A stretch of DNA of 64,000 nucleotides from an uncultured Prevotellaceae bacterium (GTDB lineage: Bacteria > Bacteroidota > Bacteroidia > Bacteroidales > Bacteroidaceae): assembly GCA_945865175.1 (NCBI GenBank), contig CAMBDA010000008.1, forward strand, positions 1-64,000, in the 5' to 3' direction. The notes beneath the pieces were generated by a model, which did no database searches, was not told the DNA's origin, and saw only the letters and a program-made list of their open reading frames with translations. Every line of letters begins with the position of its first letter. The first letter of the stretch is position 1. Both the position numbers and the translations under genes were made by a program. Positions 8,605 through 17,627 of the stretch are shown piece by piece.

Positions 8605-10845
8605 TTACATGCAGTGGTTGATGGTTCTGGAGAGCACGTCAAGCTGCTGTTCACGCGTCAGCTTCACAAAGTTTACGGCATAGCCGCTCACACGGATGGT
8701 GAGCTGGGGATATTTCTCGGGATGCTCCATGGCGTCCATCAGCAGTTCGCGGTCAAAAACATTCACGTTCAGGTGCTGTCCGCCATGAGGCGTGAAGTAG
8801 CCGTCCATCAGGTTCACCAGGTTGTCGGCCTGCATCTCACGTTCCTTGCCCAGGGCGGAGGGAGATACGGCAAAGGTGTAGGAGATACCATCGCGGGAAT
8901 GCTGGAAGGGCAGTTTGGCCACAGAAGAGAGGGCAGCTACGGCACCCTTGATGTCACGGGCGTTCATGGGGTTGGCACCGGGAGCAAAGGGCACACCCTT
9001 GGCTCTGCCATCGGGAGTGGCACCTGTGTTGCGGCCATACACCACATTGCTGGTGATAGTGAGCAGGCTCTGGGTGGGAATGGCATCGCGATAGGTGCGG
9101 TGCTGGCGCAGATATTCCATGAATTTCTCGGTCAGTTCTACGGCAATGGCATCCGTCTCGTCATTGTTGTTGCCGAAGGGGACATAGGTTCCTTCCTCTA
9201 TCTTGTAGTCGATGGCCAGACCAGTCTCATCGCGTATGATGCGGATTTTGCAGTTCTTCATGGCAGCGATAGAGTCCGTCACGATGGAGATGCCTGCAAT
9301 GCCTGTAGCGCGCGTGCGCTCCACATCTCCGTCATGGAGGGCCATTTCGAAGGCTTCGTAGTCATACTTGTCGTGCATGTAGTGGATAATCTTCAGCGCA
9401 TTCACATAGGTCTTGGCCAGCCAGCGCATCATCTGTTCGAAGCGGGGCATGAACTCCTCATAGGTGAGGTAGTCGCTTGTGATGGGGGAGAACATGGGGG
9501 CCACCTGATGGCCGCTCATTTCATCGCGCCCACCGTTGATGGCATAGAGCATGCACTTGGCCAGGTTGGCGCGGGCACCGAAGAACTGCATCTGTTTGCC
9601 TATCTTCATAGGGCTCACACAGCAGGCAATGCCATAGTCATCGCCCAGTTCGGCACGCATGAGGTCATCGTTTTCATACTGTACGGCACTGGTGTCGATG
9701 CTCACCTTGGCACAGTAGCGCTTCCAGTTTTCGGGCAGTCGGGTGCTCCACAGTACGGTCAGATTGGGTTCGGGCGAAGGACCCATGTTGTAGAGTGTGT
9801 GGAGGAAACGGTAGTCGGTCTTGGTGACCATGTGACGGCCGTCTATGCCCATGCCACCGATGGAGGCAGTGGCCCAGATGGGGTCTCCGCTGAAGAGGTC
9901 GTTGTATTCGGGTGTGCGCAGGAACCTCACGATACGCAGTTTCATAATCATCTGGTCGATCATCTCCTGTGCCTCCTCTTCGGTGATGAGGCCCTTCTTC
10001 AGGTCGCGCTGGATGTAGATGTCGAGGAAGGCACACACACGTCCCAGCGACATGGCTGCACCGTCCTGGTCCTTCACGGCACCCAGGTAACCGAAGTAGG
10101 TCCACTGGATGGCTTCGCGGGCATTGGTGGCCGGACGGGTGACATCGAAGCCGTAGGAGGCACACATGCGTTCAAACTGCTTCAGGGCCTGAATCTGCTC
10201 GGTGATTTCCTCGCGGCAGCGCACGATTTCCTCGGTGAATTCCTGTATGTCGATACGCTTGTGGTAGCGCTTCTTCTCTTCAATCAGGTTGGTGGTGCCA
10301 TAGAGGGCGATGCGCCTGTAGTCACCGATGATGCGGCCGCGGCCGTATGCATCAGGAAGTCCGGTGATGATATGTGCATGGCGTGCAGCCTTGATGTCAT
10401 CGTTATAGGCGCTGAATACGCCTTCGTTGTGCGTCTTGCGGTATTTGGTGAAGATGGTCTTGGTGTCCTTGTCCAGTTCGTATCCGTATGCCTTCAGTGC
10501 GCTTTCCACCATGCGGATGCCGCCCTTGGGGAAGATGCCTCGTTTCAGGGGTGCATCGGTTTGCAGACCCACAATCACCTCGTTGTCCTTGTCAATGTAT
10601 CCGGCACCGTATGTGTCGATGCTCTGAGGGAGTTTGGTTTCGGCATCGTACACGCCCTTTTCGCGTTCGGTCTTGAACATTTCTGTCAGTTTGTCCCACA
10701 GTCTGGTGGTACGTTCTGAGGGGCCTACCAGGAATTGTTCGTCACCGTCATAAGGTTCGTAGTTGGACTGGATGAAATCTCTAACATCAATTTCGTGTTT
10801 CCATACGGAACCTTTAAAATCATTCTGCAAGTTCTGTAGAATCAT
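8605..10845 (-). CDS. pflB: Formate C-acetyltransferase (pyruvate formate-lyase)
   Basis: PflB converts pyruvate and CoA to acetyl-CoA and formate during anaerobic growth. The 746-residue protein has the adjacent catalytic cysteines in GIACCVSPM (near residue 408) and the C-terminal glycyl-radical motif RVSGYAVNF (Gly near 721). Length matches the family. It is the first gene of a pflB-pflA unit with a clear -7 box at 10898-10905. The substrate-pocket context and the neighbouring PflA-type activase favour true PFL over a diol dehydratase. Confidence 0.96.
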   Translation of the reverse strand: MILQNLQNDFKGSVWKHEIDVRDFIQSNYEPYDGDEQFLVGPSERTTRLWDKLTEMFKTEREKGVYDAETKLPQSIDTYGAGYIDKDNEVIVGLQTDAPLKRGIFPKGGIRMVESALKAYGYELDKDTKTIFTKYRKTHNEGVFSAYNDDIKAARHAHIITGLPDAYGRGRIIGDYRRIALYGTTNLIEEKKRYHKRIDIQEFTEEIVRCREEITEQIQALKQFERMCASYGFDVTRPATNAREAIQWTYFGYLGAVKDQDGAAMSLGRVCAFLDIYIQRDLKKGLITEEEAQEMIDQMIMKLRIVRFLRTPEYNDLFSGDPIWATASIGGMGIDGRHMVTKTDYRFLHTLYNMGPSPEPNLTVLWSTRLPENWKRYCAKVSIDTSAVQYENDDLMRAELGDDYGIACCVSPMKIGKQMQFFGARANLAKCMLYAINGGRDEMSGHQVAPMFSPITSDYLTYEEFMPRFEQMMRWLAKTYVNALKIIHYMHDKYDYEAFEMALHDGDVERTRATGIAGISIVTDSIAAMKNCKIRIIRDETGLAIDYKIEEGTYVPFGNNNDETDAIAVELTEKFMEYLRQHRTYRDAIPTQSLLTITSNVVYGRNTGATPDGRAKGVPFAPGANPMNARDIKGAVAALSSVAKLPFQHSRDGISYTFAVSPSALGKEREMQADNLVNLMDGYFTPHGGQHLNVNVFDRELLMDAMEHPEKYPQLTIRVSGYAVNFVKLTREQQLDVLSRTINHCM

Positions 10846-10897
10846 AATTATTTAATTAAAAATCAATAGTTTAATAAAAAACTCTCTCAATTCTTTG

Positions 10898-10905
10898 CAA
10901 AGGTA
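10898..10905 (-). promoter_or_regulatory. Bacteroidetes -7 box for pflB
   Basis: Minus-strand TACCTTTG (TAnnTTTG), 53 nt upstream of the pflB ATG, in an AT-rich intergenic region. Confidence 0.6.
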
Positions 10906-11043
10906 TTACTTTTTTTTCAATTTTCCATTCCTTGTTTTTCTTTTTTTGCATTTATAACCTGAACTATTTGTTATTTTATGAATTATTTACAGTATCAGGT
11001 GGTAAGGTCTCAGGGTTGGATTTTATTTTTTCCTTTGCTTCCC

Positions 11044-11074
11044 TTGCCCGTTTCGGAATAAAAGCGTAGCTTTG
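11044..11074 (+). promoter_or_regulatory. Promoter of AAA-ATPase-like copy B
   Basis: TTG at 11044-11046 and TAGCTTTG at 11067-11074 are separated by 20 bp, the Bacteroidetes spacing. The same promoter with the same spacing stands before copies C (20587-20617) and D (28095-28125). The -7 box ends 35 nt before the start codon. Confidence 0.7.
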
Positions 11075-11109
11075 CAGGTGAATAGGCACGAAACGCAGCA
11101 AAAACCAGC

Positions 11110-12675
11110 ATGGATATGAACAAACTGAAGCGGTTGCCCGTGGGCATACAGACATTTTCCGAGGTGATAAACCTTGACTGTCTGTACATTGACAAGACTG
11201 AGTATATCTGGAATATGGTACATCTCAGCAAGTATATCTTCCTGAGCCGTCCCCGGCGGTTCGGCAAGTCGTTGCTTGTGTCCACGCTCCAGGCCTATTT
11301 CGAGGGAAAGAGGGAACTGTTCAAGGGGCTGGCCATGGAACGGCTGGAGAAGGAATGGGTGGAATATCCTGTGCTGCGTTTCGACATGAGCCTGGGCAAG
11401 CACATGGAGAAGGACCAGTTGGAGCGGTATCTGGGAAACCGCCTTGCCGAATACGAGGGGCGGTATGGCATCACCCATCCGGCAACGGACAACAACGACC
11501 GTTTCACTGCATTGATTCAGGCAGCATACCATAAGACGGGCAAGAAGGTGGTCATCCTCATCGATGAGTATGACGCTCCGCTGCTGGATGTGGTGCACGA
11601 GGAAACGGCCCTGCCCATCCTGCGCAATGTGATGCGCAACTTCTACTCCCCGTTGAAGGCCTCGGACCCCTATCTGCAGTTTGTCTTCCTCACGGGCATC
11701 ACCAAATTCTCCCAGCTCAGCATCTTCAGCGAGCTGAACAACCTGACGAATATCAGCATGTTTCCGGAGTTTGCGGGAATCTGCGGTATCACGAAGGAAG
11801 AAGTGCTGACACAGATGCAGGATTATATCGAGAGACTGGCCCGGGCCAGCGAATGGACGTACGATGAGACGGTAGAACGGCTGGCACAGCAGTATGACGG
11901 CTATCACTTCACCTGGCCTTCGCCTCACATATTCAATCCCTTTAGCCTGCTCAGCGCCTTTGCAAGGAACCGCATCAATAACTACTGGTTCGCGTCGGGC
12001 ACTCCTACCTATCTCATCGAGATGCTGAGGAAGTTCAATGTAGTGCCTGCCGGCATCAGTAATATGCAGGCCCTTGCTTCAGACTTCGATGCTCCGACCG
12101 AAAACATGATTTCCATCACTCCTCTGCTTTATCAGAGTGGTTATGTGACCATCAAGGACTACGACAGCACTTCGCATCTATACACCCTCGACATTCCCAA
12201 TGGCGAGATACGTGTAGGGCTGATGGACAGCCTCCTGCCCAACTATGTAAATATGCGTAAGGAAGCGGGAAATACGACTATTGCCAAGATGTATCTTGCC
12301 CTGCTCAATGAAGACCTCAACGAAATGTTCCGTCTCCTGCAGGCCTATCTGCTGACAGTCCCCTATTGCGACAACGCCAACTCTGAAGGACATTACCAGC
12401 AGCTGCTCTATGTCATCTTCTCGCTCTTCGGCAGATATGTGGACGTGGAGGTCCACACACCGACAGGCCGTGTGGATATAGTGATGAAGACGGCCAAGGC
12501 CCTTTATCTCTTCGAACTGAAGCTCAACATGTCCGCCCAGGCAGCCATGGACCAGATCAACCTGAAGGACTACGCCTCCAAGTTTGCCCTCTCGGGACTG
12601 CCCATAGTGAAGGTGGGCATCAACTTCGATCCCGAGCGCCGCACCATCGGGGACTGGAAGACAGAGAACGCCTGA
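11110..12675 (+). CDS. AAA-ATPase-like / PD-(D/E)XK (PDDEXK_9) protein, copy B
   Basis: This is a complete 521-residue member. The N-terminal AAA-ATPase-like domain has a Walker A-like RPRRFGKSLL (G52-K53-S54) and Walker B VVILIDEYDAP near 148-158. The C-terminal PDDEXK_9 domain has GRVDIV and ELKL near 454-472. No signal peptide or membrane segment is seen. Members are numerous in Bacteroidetes and some clostridia; function is unknown. An ATG two codons in (11116) aligns better with the start of copy C. The gene shares identical blocks with copies A, C and D. It converges with a TPR lipoprotein gene. Confidence 0.88.
   Translation: MDMNKLKRLPVGIQTFSEVINLDCLYIDKTEYIWNMVHLSKYIFLSRPRRFGKSLLVSTLQAYFEGKRELFKGLAMERLEKEWVEYPVLRFDMSLGKHMEKDQLERYLGNRLAEYEGRYGITHPATDNNDRFTALIQAAYHKTGKKVVILIDEYDAPLLDVVHEETALPILRNVMRNFYSPLKASDPYLQFVFLTGITKFSQLSIFSELNNLTNISMFPEFAGICGITKEEVLTQMQDYIERLARASEWTYDETVERLAQQYDGYHFTWPSPHIFNPFSLLSAFARNRINNYWFASGTPTYLIEMLRKFNVVPAGISNMQALASDFDAPTENMISITPLLYQSGYVTIKDYDSTSHLYTLDIPNGEIRVGLMDSLLPNYVNMRKEAGNTTIAKMYLALLNEDLNEMFRLLQAYLLTVPYCDNANSEGHYQQLLYVIFSLFGRYVDVEVHTPTGRVDIVMKTAKALYLFELKLNMSAQAAMDQINLKDYASKFALSGLPIVKVGINFDPERRTIGDWKTENA
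11475..11746 (+). repeat. 272-bp block identical in copies B, C and D
   Basis: Bases 11475-11746, 21017-21288 and 28526-28797 are identical by direct reading. The block covers the Walker B region. Its last part also opens the window as bases 1-55 of copy A. Confidence 0.9.
12334..12558 (+). repeat. 225-bp block identical in copies B and D
   Basis: Bases 12334-12558 and 29385-29609 are identical. They encode most of the PDDEXK_9 nuclease-like domain. The sequence just upstream differs clearly between the two copies, so the block has sharp edges. Confidence 0.9.
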
Positions 12676-12700
12676 GAGATCTATCCATTCTCCTTTGTTC

Positions 12701-14536
12701 CTAAAGGAGTTGCCGTAGATAACTGTCAAAATCCCTGGTTTTCCCGTCCATATTGCAGATTTTTGCTAGCATCCTCATTCGTAGCATGGCTAGTTTGGCA
12801 TGATCGGTATTCATGAGATATACAATGTCGCTAAGGCCTATTTCTGCCTTCAACAAGAGACATGTACGATATTCAACCGGACCTATATTCTTTATTTCTT
12901 TAATCATACCCATGCAGGGAAATCGCTGTTCAATGGCTTTTGTCGCATCTTCCCACTCCTTGCTGGTTGGATGCTCCTCACGTTTTTTTGCAATCTCACA
13001 TATCCGTGCTACTGGCGTAGATTCCCGTAGCTCTATTGCCCACAGTCTTGATTGAAGCATTCTTATCCTCTGCTCATACTCATTTTTCTCCTCCTGTAAC
13101 TGCTCCACGACCTTCCTGTTGCTCTCCTTTATCTGTTGGACGTTCTGCCGATTCTTGCTCAACCTGGAGAGCAGTACATTCATTTCCTTTGTAAGTTCTT
13201 CTCCCTCCCTCCGCAATCTCTCTATGGCATCTTCTTTTTCTCTAACACACTGCTCCATCAGTTTTTTGTGTTTTCTCAACAAGATGTCTGTTTCCTTACC
13301 CCTTTTCCTGAACAGTCTTATCATCTGAATACTTTTCCTGTATTTCCATAACAGCAACACAATTATAAACAGGAGTACTACTACTAGGTATCCCTTGTGG
13401 AGCATCCTGATTTCCATTTCTTTTGCCTCGCATTCCTTCCTTTGTGCCATGCGCTCATATCTGCTGTAGTCATACATCGCCTGACTATGAAGCATTGTCT
13501 GGGCCACCTTTTCGTCGTAGAGTGTATCACCTAGTACATCCCCCATATAAGCATATTTCGCCACGGAGTCACTCACTCCCCGCTCCTTGTACAGCTGGCT
13601 CAGTCCCCATGCCGCCAGATACTTGTCGTTCATCAGTTTCCCCGTTCTCATCAGTTTTCGGAAGAAGTATTCGGCTGAATCGAGACTCTCGGAGAGCAGG
13701 TAATAGGTGCCTTCGCTGTAATAATAATCCTCACGTCCTTCTTCTATGTCCCCGTTTGGCAGGAAATAGCCGGAATTCTTCCTGTAATCATCCAAATAAC
13801 GCCTCGCTTTTACCCGGTTTCCGCTTCTTGACAATCTCTCCACGGACTGTAGCCTTATGGCCAGTGCCAATTGTCCATATCCGATGGAATCCAGCCCTTC
13901 CGCAGCTTTTTCATACAAATCCAATGCCAACTGGTATTTTCCTTGATACATATAGACCTGCCCTATTTGTTTAAAACCACAATAGAGGCATAAGTCGTTT
14001 CCGGAAAGCCTGGCATACCCAATGGCTTTCGTCAGAGCCTCCAACGCATCCTCCATGACGTATCGCCCTAGGTAAATATCACCTATCTGCCCGTAAATGA
14101 TACTTAATTGGTACAGGTTGCACTCCGAATCGCTGGTATCTGCAACCTCTACCGCATTATTATAGCATCGTAGAGCGGATGGGAGGTCATTTGTGTCACG
14201 GTATATGCTACCTAATATATAATATGCCAACATACGTTGGTTGGCGGTGCCATTGTGGTCATAATATTCCACCAGTTCCAACCCGATTGAATCATTTTGT
14301 GGAAGTTGGCCCACCTTGTTCAGTGCGTTACACTTCAGCAAGAGATACTCCATACCCAATTCCTCGGGCACTTCTTTTGCTACTGGTTCCATTTCATACA
14401 ATAGATGAAGGGCTGAATCTGCATCAGTCTTCATCAGGGAATCGGCCGTGGATAACTGCAGACAAAAAGTATCATGTTGCTGGTTGCACGCCCATGCCAA
14501 CACACAGGCCGCAACAAAATAATGGAGTCTCTTCAT
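12701..14536 (-). CDS. TPR lipoprotein with membrane segment and coiled coil, putative membrane-bound regulator
   Basis: The 611-residue protein begins with a lipoprotein-type signal (VAACVLAWACNQQ) and TPR-like helices to about residue 370 (for example ANQRMLAYYILGSIYRDTND). A hydrophobic membrane segment follows (YLVVVLLFIIVLLLWKY, near 385-400), then a basic stretch, a long charged coiled coil (about 415-500), and a C-terminal part (SDIVYLMNTDHAKLAMLRMR) that resembles a helix-turn-helix. This layout, periplasmic TPR and cytoplasmic coiled coil, occurs in many Bacteroidales proteins; a signalling role is inference. A shorter paralogue sits at 22234. The promoter is the minus-strand TAACTTTG at 14563-14570. 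Confidence 0.75.
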   Translation of the reverse strand: MKRLHYFVAACVLAWACNQQHDTFCLQLSTADSLMKTDADSALHLLYEMEPVAKEVPEELGMEYLLLKCNALNKVGQLPQNDSIGLELVEYYDHNGTANQRMLAYYILGSIYRDTNDLPSALRCYNNAVEVADTSDSECNLYQLSIIYGQIGDIYLGRYVMEDALEALTKAIGYARLSGNDLCLYCGFKQIGQVYMYQGKYQLALDLYEKAAEGLDSIGYGQLALAIRLQSVERLSRSGNRVKARRYLDDYRKNSGYFLPNGDIEEGREDYYYSEGTYYLLSESLDSAEYFFRKLMRTGKLMNDKYLAAWGLSQLYKERGVSDSVAKYAYMGDVLGDTLYDEKVAQTMLHSQAMYDYSRYERMAQRKECEAKEMEIRMLHKGYLVVVLLFIIVLLLWKYRKSIQMIRLFRKRGKETDILLRKHKKLMEQCVREKEDAIERLRREGEELTKEMNVLLSRLSKNRQNVQQIKESNRKVVEQLQEEKNEYEQRIRMLQSRLWAIELRESTPVARICEIAKKREEHPTSKEWEDATKAIEQRFPCMGMIKEIKNIGPVEYRTCLLLKAEIGLSDIVYLMNTDHAKLAMLRMRMLAKICNMDGKTRDFDSYLRQLL

Positions 14537-14562
14537 TCGATGATATATGTTGTTTCCTTTTG

Positions 14563-14570
14563 CAAAGTTA
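14563..14570 (-). promoter_or_regulatory. Bacteroidetes -7 box for the TPR lipoprotein gene
   Basis: Minus-strand TAACTTTG, 27 nt upstream of the ATG at 14536. The rest of the 386-bp gap 14537-14922 is AT-rich and shows only this box and the divergent promoter at 14853-14884. Confidence 0.6.
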
Positions 14571-14852
14571 GGCTAAAATCCTGTCCTGGCCAAGTAAAAC
14601 ACGTTCAAAATGGCTGTTACAACTGAATAAGTGGCACAAAAAAGTTAACAAAGTGCCCCGGTATCTCACATACTCAAAAAAGCCCATTTAATCGGATATT
14701 CTTATTGAAAAAAGGCCGTATTCTGCATCTTCTGTTGCATATCAGGAACTTGCTCTTTTCTATTGAAATTCGATTGTTATGTGCTGTAAATAATGCAGTT
14801 AACCTTATGTTAGATTTATGTGTGACGTGTGAGTAATTATCTCATTCATTTC

Positions 14853-14884
14853 TTTGGCCATTGACATCATTTTCTCTACCTTTG
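14853..14884 (+). promoter_or_regulatory. Promoter of the DUF3244/DUF6734 cassette
   Basis: TTTG (14853-14856) and TACCTTTG (14877-14884) are exactly 20 bp apart, an excellent Bacteroidetes promoter. It probably serves the following three genes, since no terminator is visible until 17482-17514. Confidence 0.7.
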
Positions 14885-14922
14885 CCGCCAAACATATAAC
14901 ATTAACTAAAAACTGATATGAT

Positions 14923-15327
14923 ATGAAACGAAGTTTGTTTATAACCATGTTGTGCCTTATGGGCAACACGTTTGCCTGTGTTTCCAACAGTTGCCCGGCG
15001 AGAGCCCATAATGCAGAAGTGTGCGGCATGACTGCCGAAGGTGAGGACCTGGCGTTTGATGTGAAAAAGAAACCAAGGCCATCCAATAATGATGTGAATA
15101 TGCCCCATGCGCCGATTGTCATTCCCAGAGCCTCATTGGAGAATCATACCCTCCATTTCATCACCCCCTGCACGGGCCTCACCCTTCAGTTGGTACAGGA
15201 CGATGAAGTATGCTATGAGACGGTCATCACATCCGACTATCTGGAGATACCCTCCAGCTTCACGGGCGTGTATGAACTACAGATTCTGCGCGGGGACTAT
15301 GTGTTCTTTGCAGAAGTGGATTTGTAA
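14923..15327 (+). CDS. DUF3244-type small secreted protein
   Basis: The 134-residue protein has an N-terminal signal sequence (MKRSLFITMLCLMGNTFAC) with cysteines near the cleavage region. Its C-terminal half resembles the DUF3244 pattern: HTLHFITPCTGLTLQLV, then SGVYEL-like FTGVYELQILRGDYVFFAEV. This is a short beta-sandwich domain common in Bacteroides secreted proteins. Function is unknown. It is the first gene of the cassette, 26 bp before the glycosyltransferase-like gene, and its composition is like the core genome. Confidence 0.7.
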   Translation: MKRSLFITMLCLMGNTFACVSNSCPARAHNAEVCGMTAEGEDLAFDVKKKPRPSNNDVNMPHAPIVIPRASLENHTLHFITPCTGLTLQLVQDDEVCYETVITSDYLEIPSSFTGVYELQILRGDYVFFAEVDL

Positions 15328-15353
15328 TGTATTATTATTAGTTGTAACCATCT

Positions 15354-16757
15354 ATGAGAATTGTTCAAACCTTCTGGACAGCGGGACAGGACCCTCTGAA
15401 GCACAGTTTCGGGTGGTCTCACCCACAATATAACCTTATGTCCTGGGCACTGAGTTGTCTCAGCCTGCGGGAGCATTATGACGATGTGGAGCTGTATACC
15501 GATTCGGCAGGCTACCACATTCTCATAGAGGTGCTGGGCCTTCCCTACACCAAGACGCATGTAGTGTTCGACGATTTCAAGTGTCTGCCCCATCATTGGG
15601 CATTGGCTAAGATTAAGACCTATTCCATGCAGACGGAGCCGTTCATTCATGTGGATGGGGACGTATATCTGCCGCAGCCGCTACCAAAGAAAGTGGAGGA
15701 TGCACCACTTGTTGCACAAAACGAAGAGGAGTGTACGGATTATTATCGAAGGATGGTAGAACAAATTGTTGTTTCGCATGAGATTCTTTTGTATGATTGG
15801 TTAGACGAACAAATAAACGCTACTAACATGCCATCGTATAATATGGGCATTTTTGGAGGAAGTGATTTAGAATTCATCCATACATATTGTAAAAAGGTAT
15901 TTAATTTTATGGAGATCAATCATATAAATGACCAGGCAAATCTACAATCCTCTGCTAATTGTAATGTATTTATTGAACAAATTTTTTTTGCGTCCCTTGT
16001 AAAGAAGAACCAAAAGGAGGTTAATTGCCTCTTTCAACATCTCATAAAGGATAATGGATACTCATATGTGGAGTTTTGTGACCTATTGGATTTCTTTTGC
16101 AGGCCCTATTTCCATATTTTAGGTGGGCACAAACTTTCAGCTGACGTGAGTAAGACTCTTGAAAATCTTCTTGTTTATAAATTTCCAGATTTTTATTGGA
16201 AGGTCTGTTTGATGTTTTCTGACGTTCATCCACGATTAATTTCATGCCAAGTACAAACCTCTGGCCTCTCTATTGAAAAAAGTATCGCAATGTATGAGGA
16301 CTTCAAAAAAAAGTTATTGCTGAAATGGGTTCATTTGAATGTCAAGGAACTAAAGAAATTAGAGAGTTTACATTCCTCTTATGTTTTTGAAAGAAACAAA
16401 CGAATTTCTGATTATAAAATCATGAAACATCCTTTTGTGGAGTGTTTTCAAATTCCTCGGATATGGAATGAAGGGGCTAATAGGATTTTGGGGAAGACTC
16501 TTAATTTTGAAGACTCGTTTCCATTAGTAGCTATAGCTATCATTCCATCCTTCAATTGCGATGGGTTATCTGCATGTGCACTTTCGTTCACAGATATGAT
16601 AATTATGGAAATCGCTGAGTTTGGAGTCATTGAGCGTAGTGATATGATGAAGGCTCTTTGCAAAAAATATCCCTTAGCAGAAAAGGATGACGTAATGTCC
16701 ATGTTCTCCTCGGAGATTAACTTTTTATTTATGAATAAGATGCTCTTTAGAATATAA
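15354..16757 (+). CDS. DUF6734-type glycosyltransferase-like protein
   Basis: The 467-residue protein starts MRIVQTFWTAGQDPL. It has a GT-A-like N-terminal half with a candidate metal-binding DGD (FIHVDGDVYLPQPLP, near residue 103) and NMGIFGGSDLEF further on. It resembles the Bacteroidetes family DUF6734; a transferase role is inference. No signal peptide is seen, so it is likely cytoplasmic. Base composition changes inside the gene: the first about 360 bp are GC-rich like the surrounding genes, and from about 15720 onward it is clearly AT-rich. That suggests a recombination join. The Gly/Ser-linker gene follows after 43 bp. Confidence 0.65.
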   Translation: MRIVQTFWTAGQDPLKHSFGWSHPQYNLMSWALSCLSLREHYDDVELYTDSAGYHILIEVLGLPYTKTHVVFDDFKCLPHHWALAKIKTYSMQTEPFIHVDGDVYLPQPLPKKVEDAPLVAQNEEECTDYYRRMVEQIVVSHEILLYDWLDEQINATNMPSYNMGIFGGSDLEFIHTYCKKVFNFMEINHINDQANLQSSANCNVFIEQIFFASLVKKNQKEVNCLFQHLIKDNGYSYVEFCDLLDFFCRPYFHILGGHKLSADVSKTLENLLVYKFPDFYWKVCLMFSDVHPRLISCQVQTSGLSIEKSIAMYEDFKKKLLLKWVHLNVKELKKLESLHSSYVFERNKRISDYKIMKHPFVECFQIPRIWNEGANRILGKTLNFEDSFPLVAIAIIPSFNCDGLSACALSFTDMIIMEIAEFGVIERSDMMKALCKKYPLAEKDDVMSMFSSEINFLFMNKMLFRI

Positions 16758-16800
16758 GAGGCATATATTAAATTTTGTTTAATTTAAAAGAAAAAAAATT

Positions 16801-17433
16801 ATGAGTAATCCAATTGGAAAAGGTAGCCCAAGTAATCCTTATTCATTGCAGGAGGCAGTACAAATGTTTGATGCGCTCTTATGGAGAGGTGGGTATGTAC
16901 TTGTTCAGCCAGGAGCTGTTGTTTATTTTAGAAGAGACGAACGTCCAAACTCTAGCGCAGCCATTATCAAAGAAGAAGGGTGTGTTGAATGGATAGAAGC
17001 GGGGTGCGCAGGCTCTGTAAATGGTTCAGATGTGAGTGCATCAGGAAGTGGTTCTGGAAGCGGTTCCGGGAGTGGTTCAGAGATTGCAGATGCAATGTTT
17101 AGACCCTGTACATGCGAAACAGGATCCTATGTTCACATAGGAAATGGGGGTATAGGACTCGATGTTGTTGATGTCATGGTGTTAAGTGTCCTTGTTTCAT
17201 GGAGTTGTAGCTGTGTTATCGATGGTGTGTATAACCCAACTACAACGATTACATTAAAGGGTGTTGATTATCATCCAGACTATGAATATATAGAAGGCTC
17301 GTTTATAGGAACTGCTCACATGTACCCAAACGGGAAACAAATAGATTACAATTTCTTCTATAAATACAAAAATACACATATAGGTAATATGATAAGTGCA
17401 AGAAGAGTGCAGGGAACAATATATCTGCATTAA
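16801..17433 (+). CDS. Gly/Ser-linker protein with conserved header and Cys-rich tail, unknown function
   Basis: The 210-residue protein has three parts. The first is a header (about 1-70) with GSPSNPYSLQEAVQMFDA and RGGYVLVQPGAVVYF, resembling short NPY...GGYV modules seen in Bacteroidetes polymorphic or secreted proteins. The second is a (GS)n linker at 81-93. The third is a C-terminal part with cysteines at 103, 105, 136 and 138 (CTC and CSC) and an aromatic-rich end. There is no signal peptide. I do not recognise the C-terminal domain. It is AT-rich like the end of the preceding gene, with which it is probably co-transcribed, so it may be that protein's substrate or partner. This is inference. 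Confidence 0.6.
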   Translation: MSNPIGKGSPSNPYSLQEAVQMFDALLWRGGYVLVQPGAVVYFRRDERPNSSAAIIKEEGCVEWIEAGCAGSVNGSDVSASGSGSGSGSGSGSEIADAMFRPCTCETGSYVHIGNGGIGLDVVDVMVLSVLVSWSCSCVIDGVYNPTTTITLKGVDYHPDYEYIEGSFIGTAHMYPNGKQIDYNFFYKYKNTHIGNMISARRVQGTIYLH

Positions 17434-17481
17434 AAACGTGGACTCAAATTTCAGTTGAACAACAATGATTGTTGTATACAT

Positions 17482-17514
17482 AGTAGGGTTGTGAATTGCT
17501 TTCATAACCCTACT
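17482..17514 (+). terminator. Hairpin after the Gly/Ser-linker gene
   Basis: A 14-bp stem containing one G.U pair surrounds a 5-nt loop, 48 nt after the stop. No T-run follows, so it may be an RNA-stability or factor-dependent end rather than a classical terminator. Confidence 0.5.
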
Positions 17515-17627
17515 GCGGAGATGATAGTATAAATGCATGGTGGTATTATTGCACGAACCAAATTGTTGAAGTTATTTGTTGTATGAACTATACCGTATTA
17601 TGTCCTTTATATTAAGCGTTTAAAATT

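Noticed and set aside
8614-10719. Long plus-strand reading (701 residues) opposite pflB
   Set aside because: Shadow of pflB codon bias, with no recognisable motif or promoter.
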